This document shows positions 13,418-23,500 of a stretch of 47,180 nucleotides of DNA, piece by piece. The position numbers and the translations under genes were made by a program. This DNA comes from Clostridia bacterium. Lineage in GTDB: Bacteria > Bacillota > Clostridia > RGIG6154. The notes under the pieces are model-generated. The model had not been told where the DNA came from and made no database searches. It saw only the letters and a list, made by a program, of their open reading frames with translations. Position 1 is the stretch's first letter, and the number at the start of each line of letters is the position of its first letter. The stretch spans positions 1 through 47,180 of the forward strand of contig JAGAJK010000078.1 of NCBI GenBank assembly GCA_017626145.1, written 5' to 3'.

Positions 13418-15055
13418 ATGCCTATTACTGAAATTCTTGCAAAAAATGCAAGAGAATTTACAAACGATGTATGTCTTGTTGAGGTTAATCCTCAGCTTGA
13501 AGAAAAGTCAAGACGTACCTGGAAGGAATATTCCCTTATTGAAGCAGGCACGGAAAACGCTATGCGCCGTGAGCTTACCTGGGGGGAATTTGATAAAAAA
13601 GCAAACCGTTTTGCAAATCTTCTTTTAACAAGAGGTATTAAAAAAGGCGACAAGGTTGCAATTTTGCTTATGAACTGTCTTGAATGGCTTCCTGTTTACT
13701 TCGGTATTTTAAAAACAGGAGCTTTAGCTGTTCCTCTTAACTACCGTTACACAGCGGATGAAATTAAATACTGCCTTAAAAAGGCAGATTGCTGTGCTAT
13801 TATTTTCGGGCCTGAATTCATCGGCAGAATGGAAGAAATCACAGACAGAATCCCGGATGTTAAAATGCAGCTTTATGCAGGTGAACAGTGTCCTACCTTT
13901 GCGGAAAGCTATGACAGACTCGTTTCATACTGTTCGTCAAAAGCTCCCGAAATTGCAATTTCAGACGATGATGATGGTGCAATTTATTTCTCTTCGGGTA
14001 CAACAGGATTCCCAAAGGCAATTATTCACGCACACAGAAGCCTTGTTCATTCCTGCAAAGTTGAACAGGACCACCACAAACAGACTAAAGACGATGTGTT
14101 TTTATGCATTCCGCCTCTTTATCATACGGGAGCAAAAATGCATTGGTTCGGCAGCTTTTTAGTTGGCGGTAAGGCAGTTTTATTAAAGGGTGTTAAGCCT
14201 GAATGGATTATAAAAACTGTATCTGAAGAAAAATGTACAATTGTGTGGCTTCTCGTTCCCTGGGCACAGGATATTTTAGATGCCATTGAACGTGGAGACA
14301 TTAATTTAGACGACTATGAATTATCCCAGTGGAGACTTATGCACATCGGTGCACAGCCTGTTCCTCCAAGTCTTATTACAAGATGGAAGCAGGTATTCCC
14401 AAATCACGATTACGATACAAACTACGGTCTCAGCGAATCAATCGGCCCCGGTGCAGTACATCTTGGTATTGAAAACATTCACAAGGTTGGCGCAATCGGT
14501 AAAGCAGGCTACGGCTGGGAAACAAAAATTGTTGATATGGACGGTAACGTAGTTGCAAAGGGTGAAGTTGGTGAATTATGCCTTAAAGGCCCCGGCGTTA
14601 TGAACTGCTACTATAATGACGAACAGGCAACAAACGAAGTTTTAAAGGATGGCTGGCTGTACACAGGCGATATGGCAAAGGAAGACGAGGACGGCTTCAT
14701 TTACCTTGTTGACCGTAAAAAGGACGTTATCATTTCAGGCGGTGAAAACCTTTACCCTGTTCAGATTGAAGACTTTTTACGCAAGCACGATAAAATTAAG
14801 GACGTTGCTGTTATCGGTCTTCCCGATGCAAGACTTGGTGAAATTGCGGCAGCGATTATAGAAGCAAAAGAAGGTATGGAATTAACCGAAGAAGAAATTG
14901 AGGATTTCTGCTTCGACCTTCCAAAATATAAAAGACCAAGAAAGCTTATTTTTGCAGAGGTTCCGCGTAACCCAACCGGTAAAATTGAAAAACCGAAGCT
15001 TCGTGAAATCTATTGTGGCGACAGCTTGGTTGCAAAACAAAATGAAATTAAATAA
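13418..15055 (+). CDS. Class I adenylate-forming acyl/aryl-CoA ligase
   Basis: The 545-residue enzyme belongs to the ANL superfamily, which makes acyl-AMP and then acyl-CoA. It shows the P-loop-like YFSSGTTGFPKAIIHAHRS (about 190), the adenine motif YGLSES, and WLYTGDMAKEDEDGFIYLVD with the hinge region DRKKDVIISGGENLYP. The C-terminal catalytic Lys lies in NPTGKIEKPK (near 520). All key residues are present. The substrate cannot be read. Its position between a T-box aromatic transporter and indolepyruvate ferredoxin oxidoreductase suggests an aryl-acetate or aryl-propionate. GAAAGGG precedes the ATG. It is probably cotranscribed with the symporter and ends in a terminator. Confidence 0.9.
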   Translation: MPITEILAKNAREFTNDVCLVEVNPQLEEKSRRTWKEYSLIEAGTENAMRRELTWGEFDKKANRFANLLLTRGIKKGDKVAILLMNCLEWLPVYFGILKTGALAVPLNYRYTADEIKYCLKKADCCAIIFGPEFIGRMEEITDRIPDVKMQLYAGEQCPTFAESYDRLVSYCSSKAPEIAISDDDDGAIYFSSGTTGFPKAIIHAHRSLVHSCKVEQDHHKQTKDDVFLCIPPLYHTGAKMHWFGSFLVGGKAVLLKGVKPEWIIKTVSEEKCTIVWLLVPWAQDILDAIERGDINLDDYELSQWRLMHIGAQPVPPSLITRWKQVFPNHDYDTNYGLSESIGPGAVHLGIENIHKVGAIGKAGYGWETKIVDMDGNVVAKGEVGELCLKGPGVMNCYYNDEQATNEVLKDGWLYTGDMAKEDEDGFIYLVDRKKDVIISGGENLYPVQIEDFLRKHDKIKDVAVIGLPDARLGEIAAAIIEAKEGMELTEEEIEDFCFDLPKYKRPRKLIFAEVPRNPTGKIEKPKLREIYCGDSLVAKQNEIK

Positions 15056-15067
15056 CTAACTGCCATA

Positions 15068-15108
15068 AGGGGTCGGCTCACCAAATAAGTGAGGCAGCCC
15101 CTCGTTTT
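15068..15108 (+). terminator. Terminator after the ligase gene
   Basis: An imperfect stem AGGGG...CTCAC / GTGAG...CCCCT is followed by TCGTTTT, 12 bases after the stop. Confidence 0.72.
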
Positions 15109-15148
15109 GCAAATTTACATATAAATTATGTTTTTTTAGCTATTTATA

Positions 15149-15177
15149 TTGAAAAATTGCAGAAAATTTAGTATAAT
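15149..15177 (+). promoter_or_regulatory. Sigma-A promoter for iorA-iorB-paaK-ACT operon
   Basis: TTGAAA (15149-15154), a 17-base spacer and TATAAT (15172-15177), ahead of the ATG at 15221. No second T-box is present, so this operon is not directly under the upstream riboswitch. Confidence 0.75.
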
Positions 15178-15220
15178 AAAGAATTATAGGAAAAACAAAA
15201 AACGAAAGGTTTTGAAAAAT

Positions 15221-16957
15221 ATGAAAAAACTTATGCTTGGTAATGCGGCAGTAGCAAGAGGTGCTTACGAAGCCGGTGTACGTGTTGTTGCATCATATCC
15301 GGGAACTCCCAGCACCGAAATTACCGAAAACATTGTACAGTATGAAGAAATTTATGCTGAATGGGCTCCAAATGAAAAGGTTGCAGGTGAAGTCGCAATC
15401 GGTGCATCAATTGGCGGAGCAAGAGCTATGAGCTGTATGAAGCACGTAGGATTGAACGTTATGGCTGACCCTGTTTTTACCGTAAGCTACACAGGCGTTA
15501 ACGGCGGTCTTGTTTTCTGCGTTGCAGATGACCAGGGCATGCATTCATCACAGAATGAACAGGACTCACGTCACTATGCAAAGGCTTCAAAAATCGCTAT
15601 GCTTGAACCGTCAGATTCTTCCGAATGTAAGGAATTTACAAAATTGGCTTACGATATTTCCGAAAAGTTTGATACACCTATGTTCTTAAGACTTTCAACA
15701 AGAGTTTCACACTCACAGAGTATGGTTGAATTAAACGAAAGAGCAAATGACGAATTAAAGCCATACGAAAAGGATGATAATAAGTATGTTATGATGCCTG
15801 CACGTGCTATTAAGCGTCACGTGGTTGTTGAAGAAAGAATACAGGCTTTAACAAATTTTGCTGAAACAACCGAAATCAATGTTGTTGAAGATAACGGCAG
15901 TAAAATCGGTATTATTGCTTCAGGTATTACATATATGTATGCTAAAGAAGCTCTCGGCGACAAGGTAAACTACTTAAAGCTTGGTATGGTTTACCCGCTC
16001 CCTGAAAAGAAAATCAAGGATTTTGCCGCAAAATGCGACAAGGTTTATGTTATTGAAGAATTAGACCCATTCATCGAAGAACACTGCAAGGTAATTGGTG
16101 TTGATGTAATCGGCAAGGAAAAATTTACACTTTTAGGTGAATACACACCTTCAATGATTAAAAAGGTCGTTTTAGATGAAGATGCCGCTCCATTTGCTGA
16201 AATCGGAGAACAGATTCCTGTTCGTCCTCCCGTTATGTGTGCAGGCTGTCCTCACAGAGGTACATTCTATGTACTTAAGAAATTAGGTCTTACTGTTTGC
16301 GGCGACATCGGTTGCTACACATTAGGTGCCGTTGCTCCGTTGGCTTCAATTGATACAACCATTTGTATGGGTGCTTCCGTTTCTGCGGCAATGGGTATGG
16401 GTAAGGCTCGTGGCGAAGAATTCACTAAAAAGATGGTTTCCGTTATCGGTGACTCAACCTTTATGCATTCGGGTATAACAGGTCTTGTTGATATCGTATA
16501 CAATAAAGGAATAAATACTGTTATTATTTTAGATAACTCAATTACAGGTATGACAGGTCATCAGGATAACCCCACAACAGGTTATACAATCCGTGGCGAA
16601 GAAACAAAGCAGGTTAACTTAATTTCCCTTTGCAAGGCTGTTGGTGTTGAGCACGTTGTTGTTGCAGACCCATTTGATATCAAGAACTTCGAAAAGGTTG
16701 TTAAAGAAGAAACAGCCCGTGATGAAGCATCTGTTATCATTGCACAGCGTCCTTGTGCGCTATTAAAATCAGTTAAATATACAGGTCATTGCACTGTTTC
16801 CGATAAATGTAAAAAGTGTAAGCTTTGTATGAAGCTTGGCTGTCCTGCAATTACTGCAGACGGTGACGGCGTTAAAATTGATATTACTCAGTGTAACGGC
16901 TGCGGACTTTGCGTAAATGTTTGTCCGTTCGGCGCTATTGAAAAGAAGGAGGACTAA
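15221..16957 (+). CDS. iorA: Indolepyruvate ferredoxin oxidoreductase, alpha subunit
   Basis: IorA with IorB oxidatively decarboxylates aryl-pyruvates (indolepyruvate, phenylpyruvate, hydroxyphenylpyruvate) to aryl-acetyl-CoA, reducing ferredoxin. The 578-residue protein starts MKKLMLGNAAVARGAYEAGV, a pyrimidine-binding domain typical of the family. It has the CAGCPHRGTFY block and a TPP-binding core (GDIGCYTLG and GDSTFMHSGITGL). Two C-terminal 4Fe-4S clusters follow (CKKCKLCMKLGCPA and CNGCGLCVNVCPFGAI, about 528-573). The longer frame from 15149 begins at the promoter, so the ATG at 15221 is used. It is the first gene of a four-gene operon. Confidence 0.96.
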   Translation: MKKLMLGNAAVARGAYEAGVRVVASYPGTPSTEITENIVQYEEIYAEWAPNEKVAGEVAIGASIGGARAMSCMKHVGLNVMADPVFTVSYTGVNGGLVFCVADDQGMHSSQNEQDSRHYAKASKIAMLEPSDSSECKEFTKLAYDISEKFDTPMFLRLSTRVSHSQSMVELNERANDELKPYEKDDNKYVMMPARAIKRHVVVEERIQALTNFAETTEINVVEDNGSKIGIIASGITYMYAKEALGDKVNYLKLGMVYPLPEKKIKDFAAKCDKVYVIEELDPFIEEHCKVIGVDVIGKEKFTLLGEYTPSMIKKVVLDEDAAPFAEIGEQIPVRPPVMCAGCPHRGTFYVLKKLGLTVCGDIGCYTLGAVAPLASIDTTICMGASVSAAMGMGKARGEEFTKKMVSVIGDSTFMHSGITGLVDIVYNKGINTVIILDNSITGMTGHQDNPTTGYTIRGEETKQVNLISLCKAVGVEHVVVADPFDIKNFEKVVKEETARDEASVIIAQRPCALLKSVKYTGHCTVSDKCKKCKLCMKLGCPAITADGDGVKIDITQCNGCGLCVNVCPFGAIEKKED

Positions 16958-16961
16958 GACC

Positions 16962-17528
16962 ATGACAAAGAATATTATGATTGTAGGTGTTGGCGGTCAG
17001 GGTACTCTCCTTGCCAGCAGAATTTTAGGTAATACAGTTATTAAAGAAGGCTATGACGTTAAGGTTTCCGAGGTTCACGGTATGAGTCAGAGAGGCGGAA
17101 GCGTTGTAACATACGTTAAATACGGTGATAAGGTTTATTCACCTATTATTGATAAAGGCGAAGCTGATATTATTCTCGCATTCGAGCTTCTGGAAGGCTA
17201 TAGAGCTCTCCCCTTCCTTAAAAAGGGCGGTAAAATCATCGTAAATAATCAACAGATTGATCCTATGCCCGTTATTACAGGTGCTTGTGATTATCCTGCA
17301 GATATTGAAAAGAAGCTTGGCAAAAAGGCTGATCTTACAACTCTTGATGCATTATCTCTTGCAAAGGATGCAGGAAACATCAAGGCTGTTAATGTTGTTT
17401 TAATCGGCGTTATGGCAAAGCAGACCGATATCGCTTACGAAAAATGGGTTGAGGTTATTAAAGAAACTGTTCCCGCTAAATTTTTAGAGGTTAACTTAAA
17501 AGCATTTGATGCAGGTTACAATTTATAA
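16962..17528 (+). CDS. iorB: Indolepyruvate ferredoxin oxidoreductase, beta subunit
   Basis: The 188-residue subunit belongs to the pyruvate/2-oxoacid:ferredoxin oxidoreductase gamma-domain family. It carries the N-terminal IMIVGVGGQGTLLASRIL motif and the family block VSEVHGMSQRGGSVVTYVKYG. It completes the active enzyme with IorA. GGAGG lies ahead of the ATG, which is four bases after the iorA stop, so translation is coupled. A longer frame beginning inside iorA is not used because it lacks a ribosome binding site. Confidence 0.96.
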   Translation: MTKNIMIVGVGGQGTLLASRILGNTVIKEGYDVKVSEVHGMSQRGGSVVTYVKYGDKVYSPIIDKGEADIILAFELLEGYRALPFLKKGGKIIVNNQQIDPMPVITGACDYPADIEKKLGKKADLTTLDALSLAKDAGNIKAVNVVLIGVMAKQTDIAYEKWVEVIKETVPAKFLEVNLKAFDAGYNL

Positions 17529-17558
17529 TTTTATATATTTGAAAGGGATGAATTGACA

Positions 17559-18863
17559 ATGAAGTATTTTCAGGAAAAAGAAGAATGTATGTCCCGAGCA
17601 GAGCGTGCTGAAATTCAGACTCAAAGACTTATTGAGCAGGTAAAATACGTTTACGATAACGTTGCTCCCTACAGAGAAAGAATGGACGAAGCAGGCGTTA
17701 AACCCGAAGACATCAAAACACTTAAGGACTTAGCAAAATTACCGTTTACCTACAAAAAGGATTTAAGAGATTATTATCCTTACGAACTTTTTGCAGCTCC
17801 TATGAAGGACATTGTACGTCTTCACGCATCAAGCGGTACAACAGGCAAGCAGATTGTTGCAGGCTACACAAAAGGTGACCTGGAATTGTGGAACGACTGT
17901 ATGGCACGTCAATTCGTTGCAACAGGCGGTAATGAAAATTCAATCGTTCAGGTTGCTTACGGCTATGGTCTTTTCACAGGCGGTCTTGGTGCACACGGCG
18001 GAAGTGAAAGAATCGGTGCAACAACTATCCCTATTTCATCAGGTAACACCGAGCGTCAGGTAAGATTTTTAGTTGATATGGGTGTAACACATCTTTGCTG
18101 TACACCGTCATACGCTATGTACCTTGCTGAAGCTGTTAAAGAAGCCGGCGTTAAGGATAAATTAAAGCTTCAGGCAGGTATTTTTGGTGCTGAACCCTGG
18201 ACTGAAGATATGAGAAAGAAAATTGAAGAAGGTCTCGGAATTAAGGCATACGATGTTTACGGTCTTACCGAAATTTCAGGTCCCGGCGTTGCTTTCGAAT
18301 GCAGTGAGCAGGGCGGTATGCACATTAACGAAGACCACTTCCTTGCTGAAATTATAGACCCCGATACAGGTGAAGTTCTCCCCGAAGGTTCATTCGGTGA
18401 ATTGGTATTTAGTACAATCACCAAAAAGGGTATGCCGCTTATGCGTTACCGTACCCGTGACCTTTGTTCACTTAATTATGAAACCTGTTCCTGTGGAAGA
18501 ACTTTGGTTCGTATGAACAAACCTAAGGGACGTTCAGACGATATGCTTATCATTCGTGGCGTAAACGTATTCCCGTCACAAATCGAAGAGGTTCTTCTTA
18601 AGATTGGTAACGATATTACTCCTAACTACCAGATTATTGTTGACAGAGTAAATAACACAGATACCTTAGACGTTAACGTTGAAATGAGTGAAGAATTCTT
18701 TGCAGACGATGTTAAGTCAGTTGAAAAGTTCGAAAAGATGATTGCGGATAAAATCCGTACAACTCTTGGTATCGGTGCCAAGGTTCACCTTGTAAATCCA
18801 AAGTCAATTACAAGAAGTGAAGGTAAAGCAAAACGTGTTATCGACAACCGTAAGTTAGTTTAA
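17559..18863 (+). CDS. paaK: Phenylacetate-CoA ligase family protein (PaaK-type)
   Basis: The 434-residue AMP-forming ligase interconverts aryl-acetate and aryl-acetyl-CoA. Motifs are LHASSGTTGKQIVAGYT (ATP site), DVYGLTEISGPGVAFEC, the hinge DLCSLNYETCSCGRTL and the C-terminal IIRGVNVFPSQIEE. A terminal ACT-like dimerisation region is present, as in PaaK. The start ATG at 17559 follows AAAGGGATG; an in-frame TTG at 17553 is less likely. It directly follows iorAB, so its substrate is probably the product family of that enzyme (phenylacetate, hydroxyphenylacetate, indoleacetate). In fermenting anaerobes its direction in vivo is uncertain. Confidence 0.9.
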   Translation: MKYFQEKEECMSRAERAEIQTQRLIEQVKYVYDNVAPYRERMDEAGVKPEDIKTLKDLAKLPFTYKKDLRDYYPYELFAAPMKDIVRLHASSGTTGKQIVAGYTKGDLELWNDCMARQFVATGGNENSIVQVAYGYGLFTGGLGAHGGSERIGATTIPISSGNTERQVRFLVDMGVTHLCCTPSYAMYLAEAVKEAGVKDKLKLQAGIFGAEPWTEDMRKKIEEGLGIKAYDVYGLTEISGPGVAFECSEQGGMHINEDHFLAEIIDPDTGEVLPEGSFGELVFSTITKKGMPLMRYRTRDLCSLNYETCSCGRTLVRMNKPKGRSDDMLIIRGVNVFPSQIEEVLLKIGNDITPNYQIIVDRVNNTDTLDVNVEMSEEFFADDVKSVEKFEKMIADKIRTTLGIGAKVHLVNPKSITRSEGKAKRVIDNRKLV

Positions 18864-18875
18864 GGAGGTAAAACT

Positions 18876-19307
18876 ATGTTAATTAAACAGTTATCAGTTT
18901 TTGTTGAAAACAAAAAGGGCAGACTTTCCGAAATTCTCGGTGTTTTAAGTGACAACAATATTGACATAAGTGCACTTTCCATCGCTGACACAACAGAATT
19001 CGGTATTCTGCGTATGATAGTAAGTGACCCCGAAACAGCAAAGCAAAAGCTTCGCGAAAGCGGTGTTATCGTTAAAACAAGCAATGTTATCGGTATGATT
19101 GTTGACGATAAGCCCGGTGCTCTTGCAAAAGATATTCAGCTTCTTTCGGAAAACGGTGTAACAGTTGAATACACCTACGCATTCCTTTCAAGAAGCCACG
19201 ATAATGCTTTGGTTGTTCTTCGTGCAGACGACAACGAAAAGGCTGAAAAAATCCTTGCAGAGAACAAAATCGGTATGGCATCCCCTGCCGACTGCTACAG
19301 AATTTAA
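18876..19307 (+). CDS. Tandem ACT-domain protein
   Basis: The 143-residue protein is made of two ACT domains. The first begins LSVFVENKKGRLSEILGVLSDNNIDISALSIAD, the second IGMIVDDKPGALAKDIQLLSENGVTVEY (each shown here only as its leading motif). Such small ACT proteins typically bind amino acids and regulate neighbouring enzymes. They recur next to paaK/ior genes in anaerobes. It begins 12 bases after paaK behind GGAGG, at the end of the operon. An aromatic amino acid or aryl-acid ligand is a reasonable inference, not shown by sequence. Confidence 0.88.
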   Translation: MLIKQLSVFVENKKGRLSEILGVLSDNNIDISALSIADTTEFGILRMIVSDPETAKQKLRESGVIVKTSNVIGMIVDDKPGALAKDIQLLSENGVTVEYTYAFLSRSHDNALVVLRADDNEKAEKILAENKIGMASPADCYRI

Positions 19308-19344
19308 GTTTCTGTAGTAATCGGACAACAAATTTAAAACTACA

Positions 19345-19435
19345 CAGGCTGTTTCTACTTACATTTCGCGCAAATAAACATCAATGTCGATTTTATTCTG
19401 CAGATACAAATTATTGAAACAGTCTGTTTTTGTTT
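19345..19435 (+). terminator. Terminator of the ior-paaK operon
   Basis: CAGGCTGTTTC pairs with GAAACAGTCTG across a loop of about 60 bases, followed by TTTTTGTTTTT. The loop is unusually long; a small additional stem may form inside it. Confidence 0.6.
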
Positions 19436-19445
19436 TTGACGACTA

Positions 19446-19473
19446 TTGACTTTTTATGTTGTGGTGCTATAAT
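19446..19473 (+). promoter_or_regulatory. Sigma-A promoter for metF
   Basis: TTGACT (19446-19451), a 16-base spacer and TATAAT (19468-19473). The 5' untranslated region is only about 35 bases, too short for a SAM riboswitch. Confidence 0.78.
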
Positions 19474-19514
19474 TAAACTGCAAAATCTAAGTTTTGAATG
19501 AACGGAGTATGCAT

Positions 19515-20393
19515 ATGAAAATCATTGATTTAATTACAAAAGATACACCATCACTTTCCTTCGAAGTGTTTCCGCCTAAAACAGAAACAAGCTTTGAAAG
19601 TGTTAAAACTGCAACGGAGGAAATAGCAAAATTAAAGCCGTCATTTATGAGCGTTACCTACGGTGCAGGCGGTGGCACAAGCCAATTTACTCTTGATATC
19701 GCAAAAAACATTAAACAGCTTTACAATGTTCCGACCCTTGCACACCTTACCTGTGTTTCCTCGTCAAAGGAAACGGTAAAGCAAAAAATCAAGGAAATCA
19801 AGGAAGCCGGAATTACCAATGTAATGGCACTCCGCGGAGACATTCCTCCGCATCTTGAAAATGCAGACAGAACAAGCTGGGACTATAAGTATGCATTCGA
19901 GCTCATTCGTGATTTGAAAGCAGAGGATAACGGATTTTGCATCGGCGGTGCCTGCTATCCGGAAATTCATCCTGAAAGCGAGAATCAGAAGGAGGATATA
20001 AAAAGGCTCAAAGAAAAGGTTGACGCAGGCTGTGATTTTCTTACAACTCAGATGTTTTTTGATAATAATCTTCTTTATAATTTCCTTTATAAAATACGTG
20101 AGGCAGGAATAACCGTTCCTGTTATTCCCGGAATTATGCCAATAACAAACTCAAATCAGGTTGAAAGGGCAATTAAGCTTTCAGGCTCCTTTATGCCTCA
20201 ACGCTTCAAAAGCCTTGTGGACAAATTTGGCCATAACCCCGATGCAATGAAGCAGGCAGGTATTGCCTACGCTACCGACCAGATTATTGATTTATATGCA
20301 AATAACATAACAAACGTTCACGTTTATTCTATGAATAAGCCTGATGTTGCTGAAAAAATACAGAATAATCTTTCATATATTTTAGGAAAATAA
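19515..20393 (+). CDS. metF: 5,10-methylenetetrahydrofolate reductase
   Basis: MetF reduces methylene-THF to methyl-THF for methionine synthesis (and, in acetogens, for the methyl branch of carbon fixation). The 292-residue protein has the TIM-barrel signature LSFEVFPPKTETSFE with the catalytic Glu, VTYGAGGG, NVMALRGDIP and CIGGACYPEIHPE (FAD/folate site). The C-terminal QMFFDN and VIPGIMPI blocks follow. The ATG at 19515 has GGAG seven bases before it; in-frame ATGs at 19494 and 19509 are badly spaced. It is monocistronic between its own promoter and a terminator. No MetV zinc-finger partner is next to it. Confidence 0.95.
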   Translation: MKIIDLITKDTPSLSFEVFPPKTETSFESVKTATEEIAKLKPSFMSVTYGAGGGTSQFTLDIAKNIKQLYNVPTLAHLTCVSSSKETVKQKIKEIKEAGITNVMALRGDIPPHLENADRTSWDYKYAFELIRDLKAEDNGFCIGGACYPEIHPESENQKEDIKRLKEKVDAGCDFLTTQMFFDNNLLYNFLYKIREAGITVPVIPGIMPITNSNQVERAIKLSGSFMPQRFKSLVDKFGHNPDAMKQAGIAYATDQIIDLYANNITNVHVYSMNKPDVAEKIQNNLSYILGK

Positions 20394-20411
20394 TAAATAT
20401 TCTTTCAGTGG

Positions 20412-20445
20412 GTCTGTAAATACCATATTTTACAGACTCATTTTT
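20412..20445 (+). terminator. metF terminator
   Basis: GTCTGTAAA / TTTACAGAC, loop of 8 bases, followed by TCATTTTT. Confidence 0.75.
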
Positions 20446-20448
20446 ATA

Positions 20449-20477
20449 TTGAAATACAATAAAAATTATTGTATAAT
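20449..20477 (+). promoter_or_regulatory. Sigma-A promoter for the SLH surface protein
   Basis: TTGAAA (20449-20454), a 17-base spacer and TATAAT (20472-20477), followed by TGGAGAA ahead of the ATG at 20508. Confidence 0.78.
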
Positions 20478-20507
20478 TAAATCAATAATACTTTCTGGAG
20501 AAAATTT

Positions 20508-23500
20508 ATGAGAAAAACCATTATTTCTTTAATTTTAATAATATGTCTTTTGTCATCGTCATTTTGTGCTCTTGCACAGGATGACTACACCTCGCTTTTG
20601 CTTGAAAGAGGAATTATTTCAGGGGACGAAAAGGGGCTTCGCGAAAATGACCCTGTTTTAAGATGTGAGTTTGTAAAAATGGTTAACCGCAGCTTTAATA
20701 TCACGAAAAACAACGATGAGCTAAGCTTTAACGACGTACATCCGAATGACTGGTTTTACAATGATTTTGCTGCCGCTGTCGGACACGGCTACGTTAAAGG
20801 CGACGAAAAGGGAAATTTAAACCCCTACGACCTTATAACACGTCAGGAAGCTGTTGTTGTGATTGGCAGACTTATCGGCTCGTACAGTCACGGCGAAACC
20901 TCATTTTCCGACAATGACCTTATCGCCTCATGGGCTAAAGGCTCCGTTCTTTCTCTTGCCGAAGTGAAAATCATTACAGGAAACACGGACAACAGCTTCA
21001 ATCCTGAAGGAAAGCTCACAAGATACGAAAGCTTTGTGATTTTAACAAGAATTTTAGATATTGACAAAAATACTCAGATTAAAATAGATTCACCTTTTAA
21101 GCTTTACCTTACAGACATTTATCCTGACGGCAGATTCTTTCTTTCCGACAATCTTGACTTGTCAGGCAAAGCTCTTCCTTTGCCGCTTTGCAAAAACGGT
21201 TTTTCAGGAACATTTAACGGTAACGGTTTTAAAATATCCGGAATCACCACAGAATATAACGACTATGCGTTGTTTGATACCGTTGCTAAGGGTGGAAGAG
21301 TTGAAAACCTTATACTCGTGTGCCACGAATATTTTGCATCGGTATGTAACATAAATAACGGTACAATAGAAAACTGCGGACATAACTCGTTCGACAAAGA
21401 CGGTAAGCAATATCAGAGCGGGGAGTATTTCGGTTGCTTTGCCCGTACAAATAACGGTATCATCCGTTCCTGTTATACCTCCTCATTCTTAAAAGTGAGA
21501 AATGACGGATACATAGGCGGAATTTGCGGCATAAACAACGGAACGGTAAGTGATTGCTTCTCAACCTCAAACGGAAGTAAAAGTGCATTCGGTCTTACCG
21601 TAATTAACAATTCTATTTTAAAGAATTCCTTCTGTGCAGGAGCTCTTGTTGCCTGCAAGGAAAATACAGGCTCAATTTCCTACGTTTCTTTTGTAAATTC
21701 AGAAAGTGAAACAGGCATCAAAACAGACTTGTATTCTTTGAAAAATATTTATACCGACTATCCTTTTACTGCAGATAAAAACTACGATTTTCCGATTCTT
21801 AGCACAGTTGCATACAGTCCGGGCGATAATCTGGGAGAATTTGGCGGCGGAAGCGGAACTAAAGATGACCCGTTTTTAATAACCTCACCAAATCACCTGA
21901 AAAATGTTGCAAGCTACCCTGATGCATACTTTATTCAGAAAAATGACATAGATATGTCTTCTGTTTATGATTATATTCCTGCAGGAAATAAAGAAGCACC
22001 CTTCAGCGGTGAATATAACGGCAACGGATTTTTAATAAAAAATCTCACCATAGTACAGCCTGACATAAAAGAGCCTGCACTTTTCGGCACAAATATGGGT
22101 AAAATCACAGATGTACATTTAAAAAACTGTTACATCAGAAGTAACGATTCTGCCGCATCTGTAATTTACCGTAACTACGGTATCTGCTCATTTGTAACCT
22201 CTGACGCTCTTGTAGAAGCTCCTAACGCAGGCGGTATCGTTTACACAGGTGAAAGCTCGTCGTATGTTGAAAAATCAACCTTCAACGGAATGGTTAAGGC
22301 GACCAACGGAGCAGGTATAATTCACTCAAATAACGGCACCGTTAAAAACTGTGCATTTACGGGTACAATTAATGCCGTAAACGGAGCAGGTATATGCTAT
22401 AATAACCGATTATTACTTGAAAAGCTTTTCTCTGCAGGTGCAATTTCCGCAAACAGAGCAGATGACATTGCCTTAAGTAATTCAGGAACTGTAACAGACA
22501 GCTACTACACCAATTCAAGCAAATCTGAAAGCTCGGTTATACGTCAGCAGCAACAGCTTGTTTACAGAGAATCCTTCCCTGCCCTTGATTTTTCCAAAGT
22601 GTGGGAAATTAATAAATTCCCTCTGCCCTCGGGAAGTGAAAAATATATAACAGATGCTAAGGAAAACACAACGGATTTTGCAGGTGGTGACGGAAGTATT
22701 GCAAATCCGTATAAAATAGCAACACCTGTTAATTTTAAAAATATCACAAAATATCCCGATGCCTGCTTTGTTCTTATTAACGATATGGATTTTAGTATTG
22801 TAGGCACCAAAACACCTGTAGATGTTTTTAGCGGAAGATTAGACGGTAACGGTCATAAAATAACAGGGCTTGATAAGACATCGGCAATTTTCAACACCAA
22901 CAATGGCACAGTCAAGGATTTATCTTCAGAAAGCAACATAACACTTACAAATAACGCTGTATTGCTTAATTGTCATATAAATGCAGATATTTCAGGAGAA
23001 GCGGTGGGAGGAATATGTACAACCAATAACGGACTTATAGAAAAATGCTCCTTCAACGGAAATATTTTTGCTGCTGTAACAGGTGGTGGAATTTGTGCTT
23101 ATAACAGTGGCATTACCGAAAATTGCTACGTAAGCGGCACCGTTACGGGAAAGAACGAAAATTCATCAATTTACGGTATAACTGAAAACGACGGCGGAGA
23201 AATTAAGCTGTGTATTGTACTTGCAGACCTGTATTTTACGGACAGCTTAGGTACTTTTTACCCTGTTTCTGCGGATTATACAAACTGCAGATATCTGGAC
23301 AGATACAATAAAAAATATGAAGGTGCTCTCAGCTTCGGAGAAATAGCAAACAAAAACTCCTTCACAGACTTTGATTTTAACAATGTATGGAGCTTTAATA
23401 CCCTTAACCTCCCCGTTTTAAAGGGCAGAGAAAATATTTCATTTACTCTTAGTGTTCCTTTCAGGTCGGGAGACGGAAGTAAGGAGAATCCGTATACCGT

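Noticed and set aside
19308-19514. SAM-type riboswitch before metF
   Set aside because: The promoter leaves only about 35 bases of leader, and the preceding hairpin belongs to the upstream operon's terminator.
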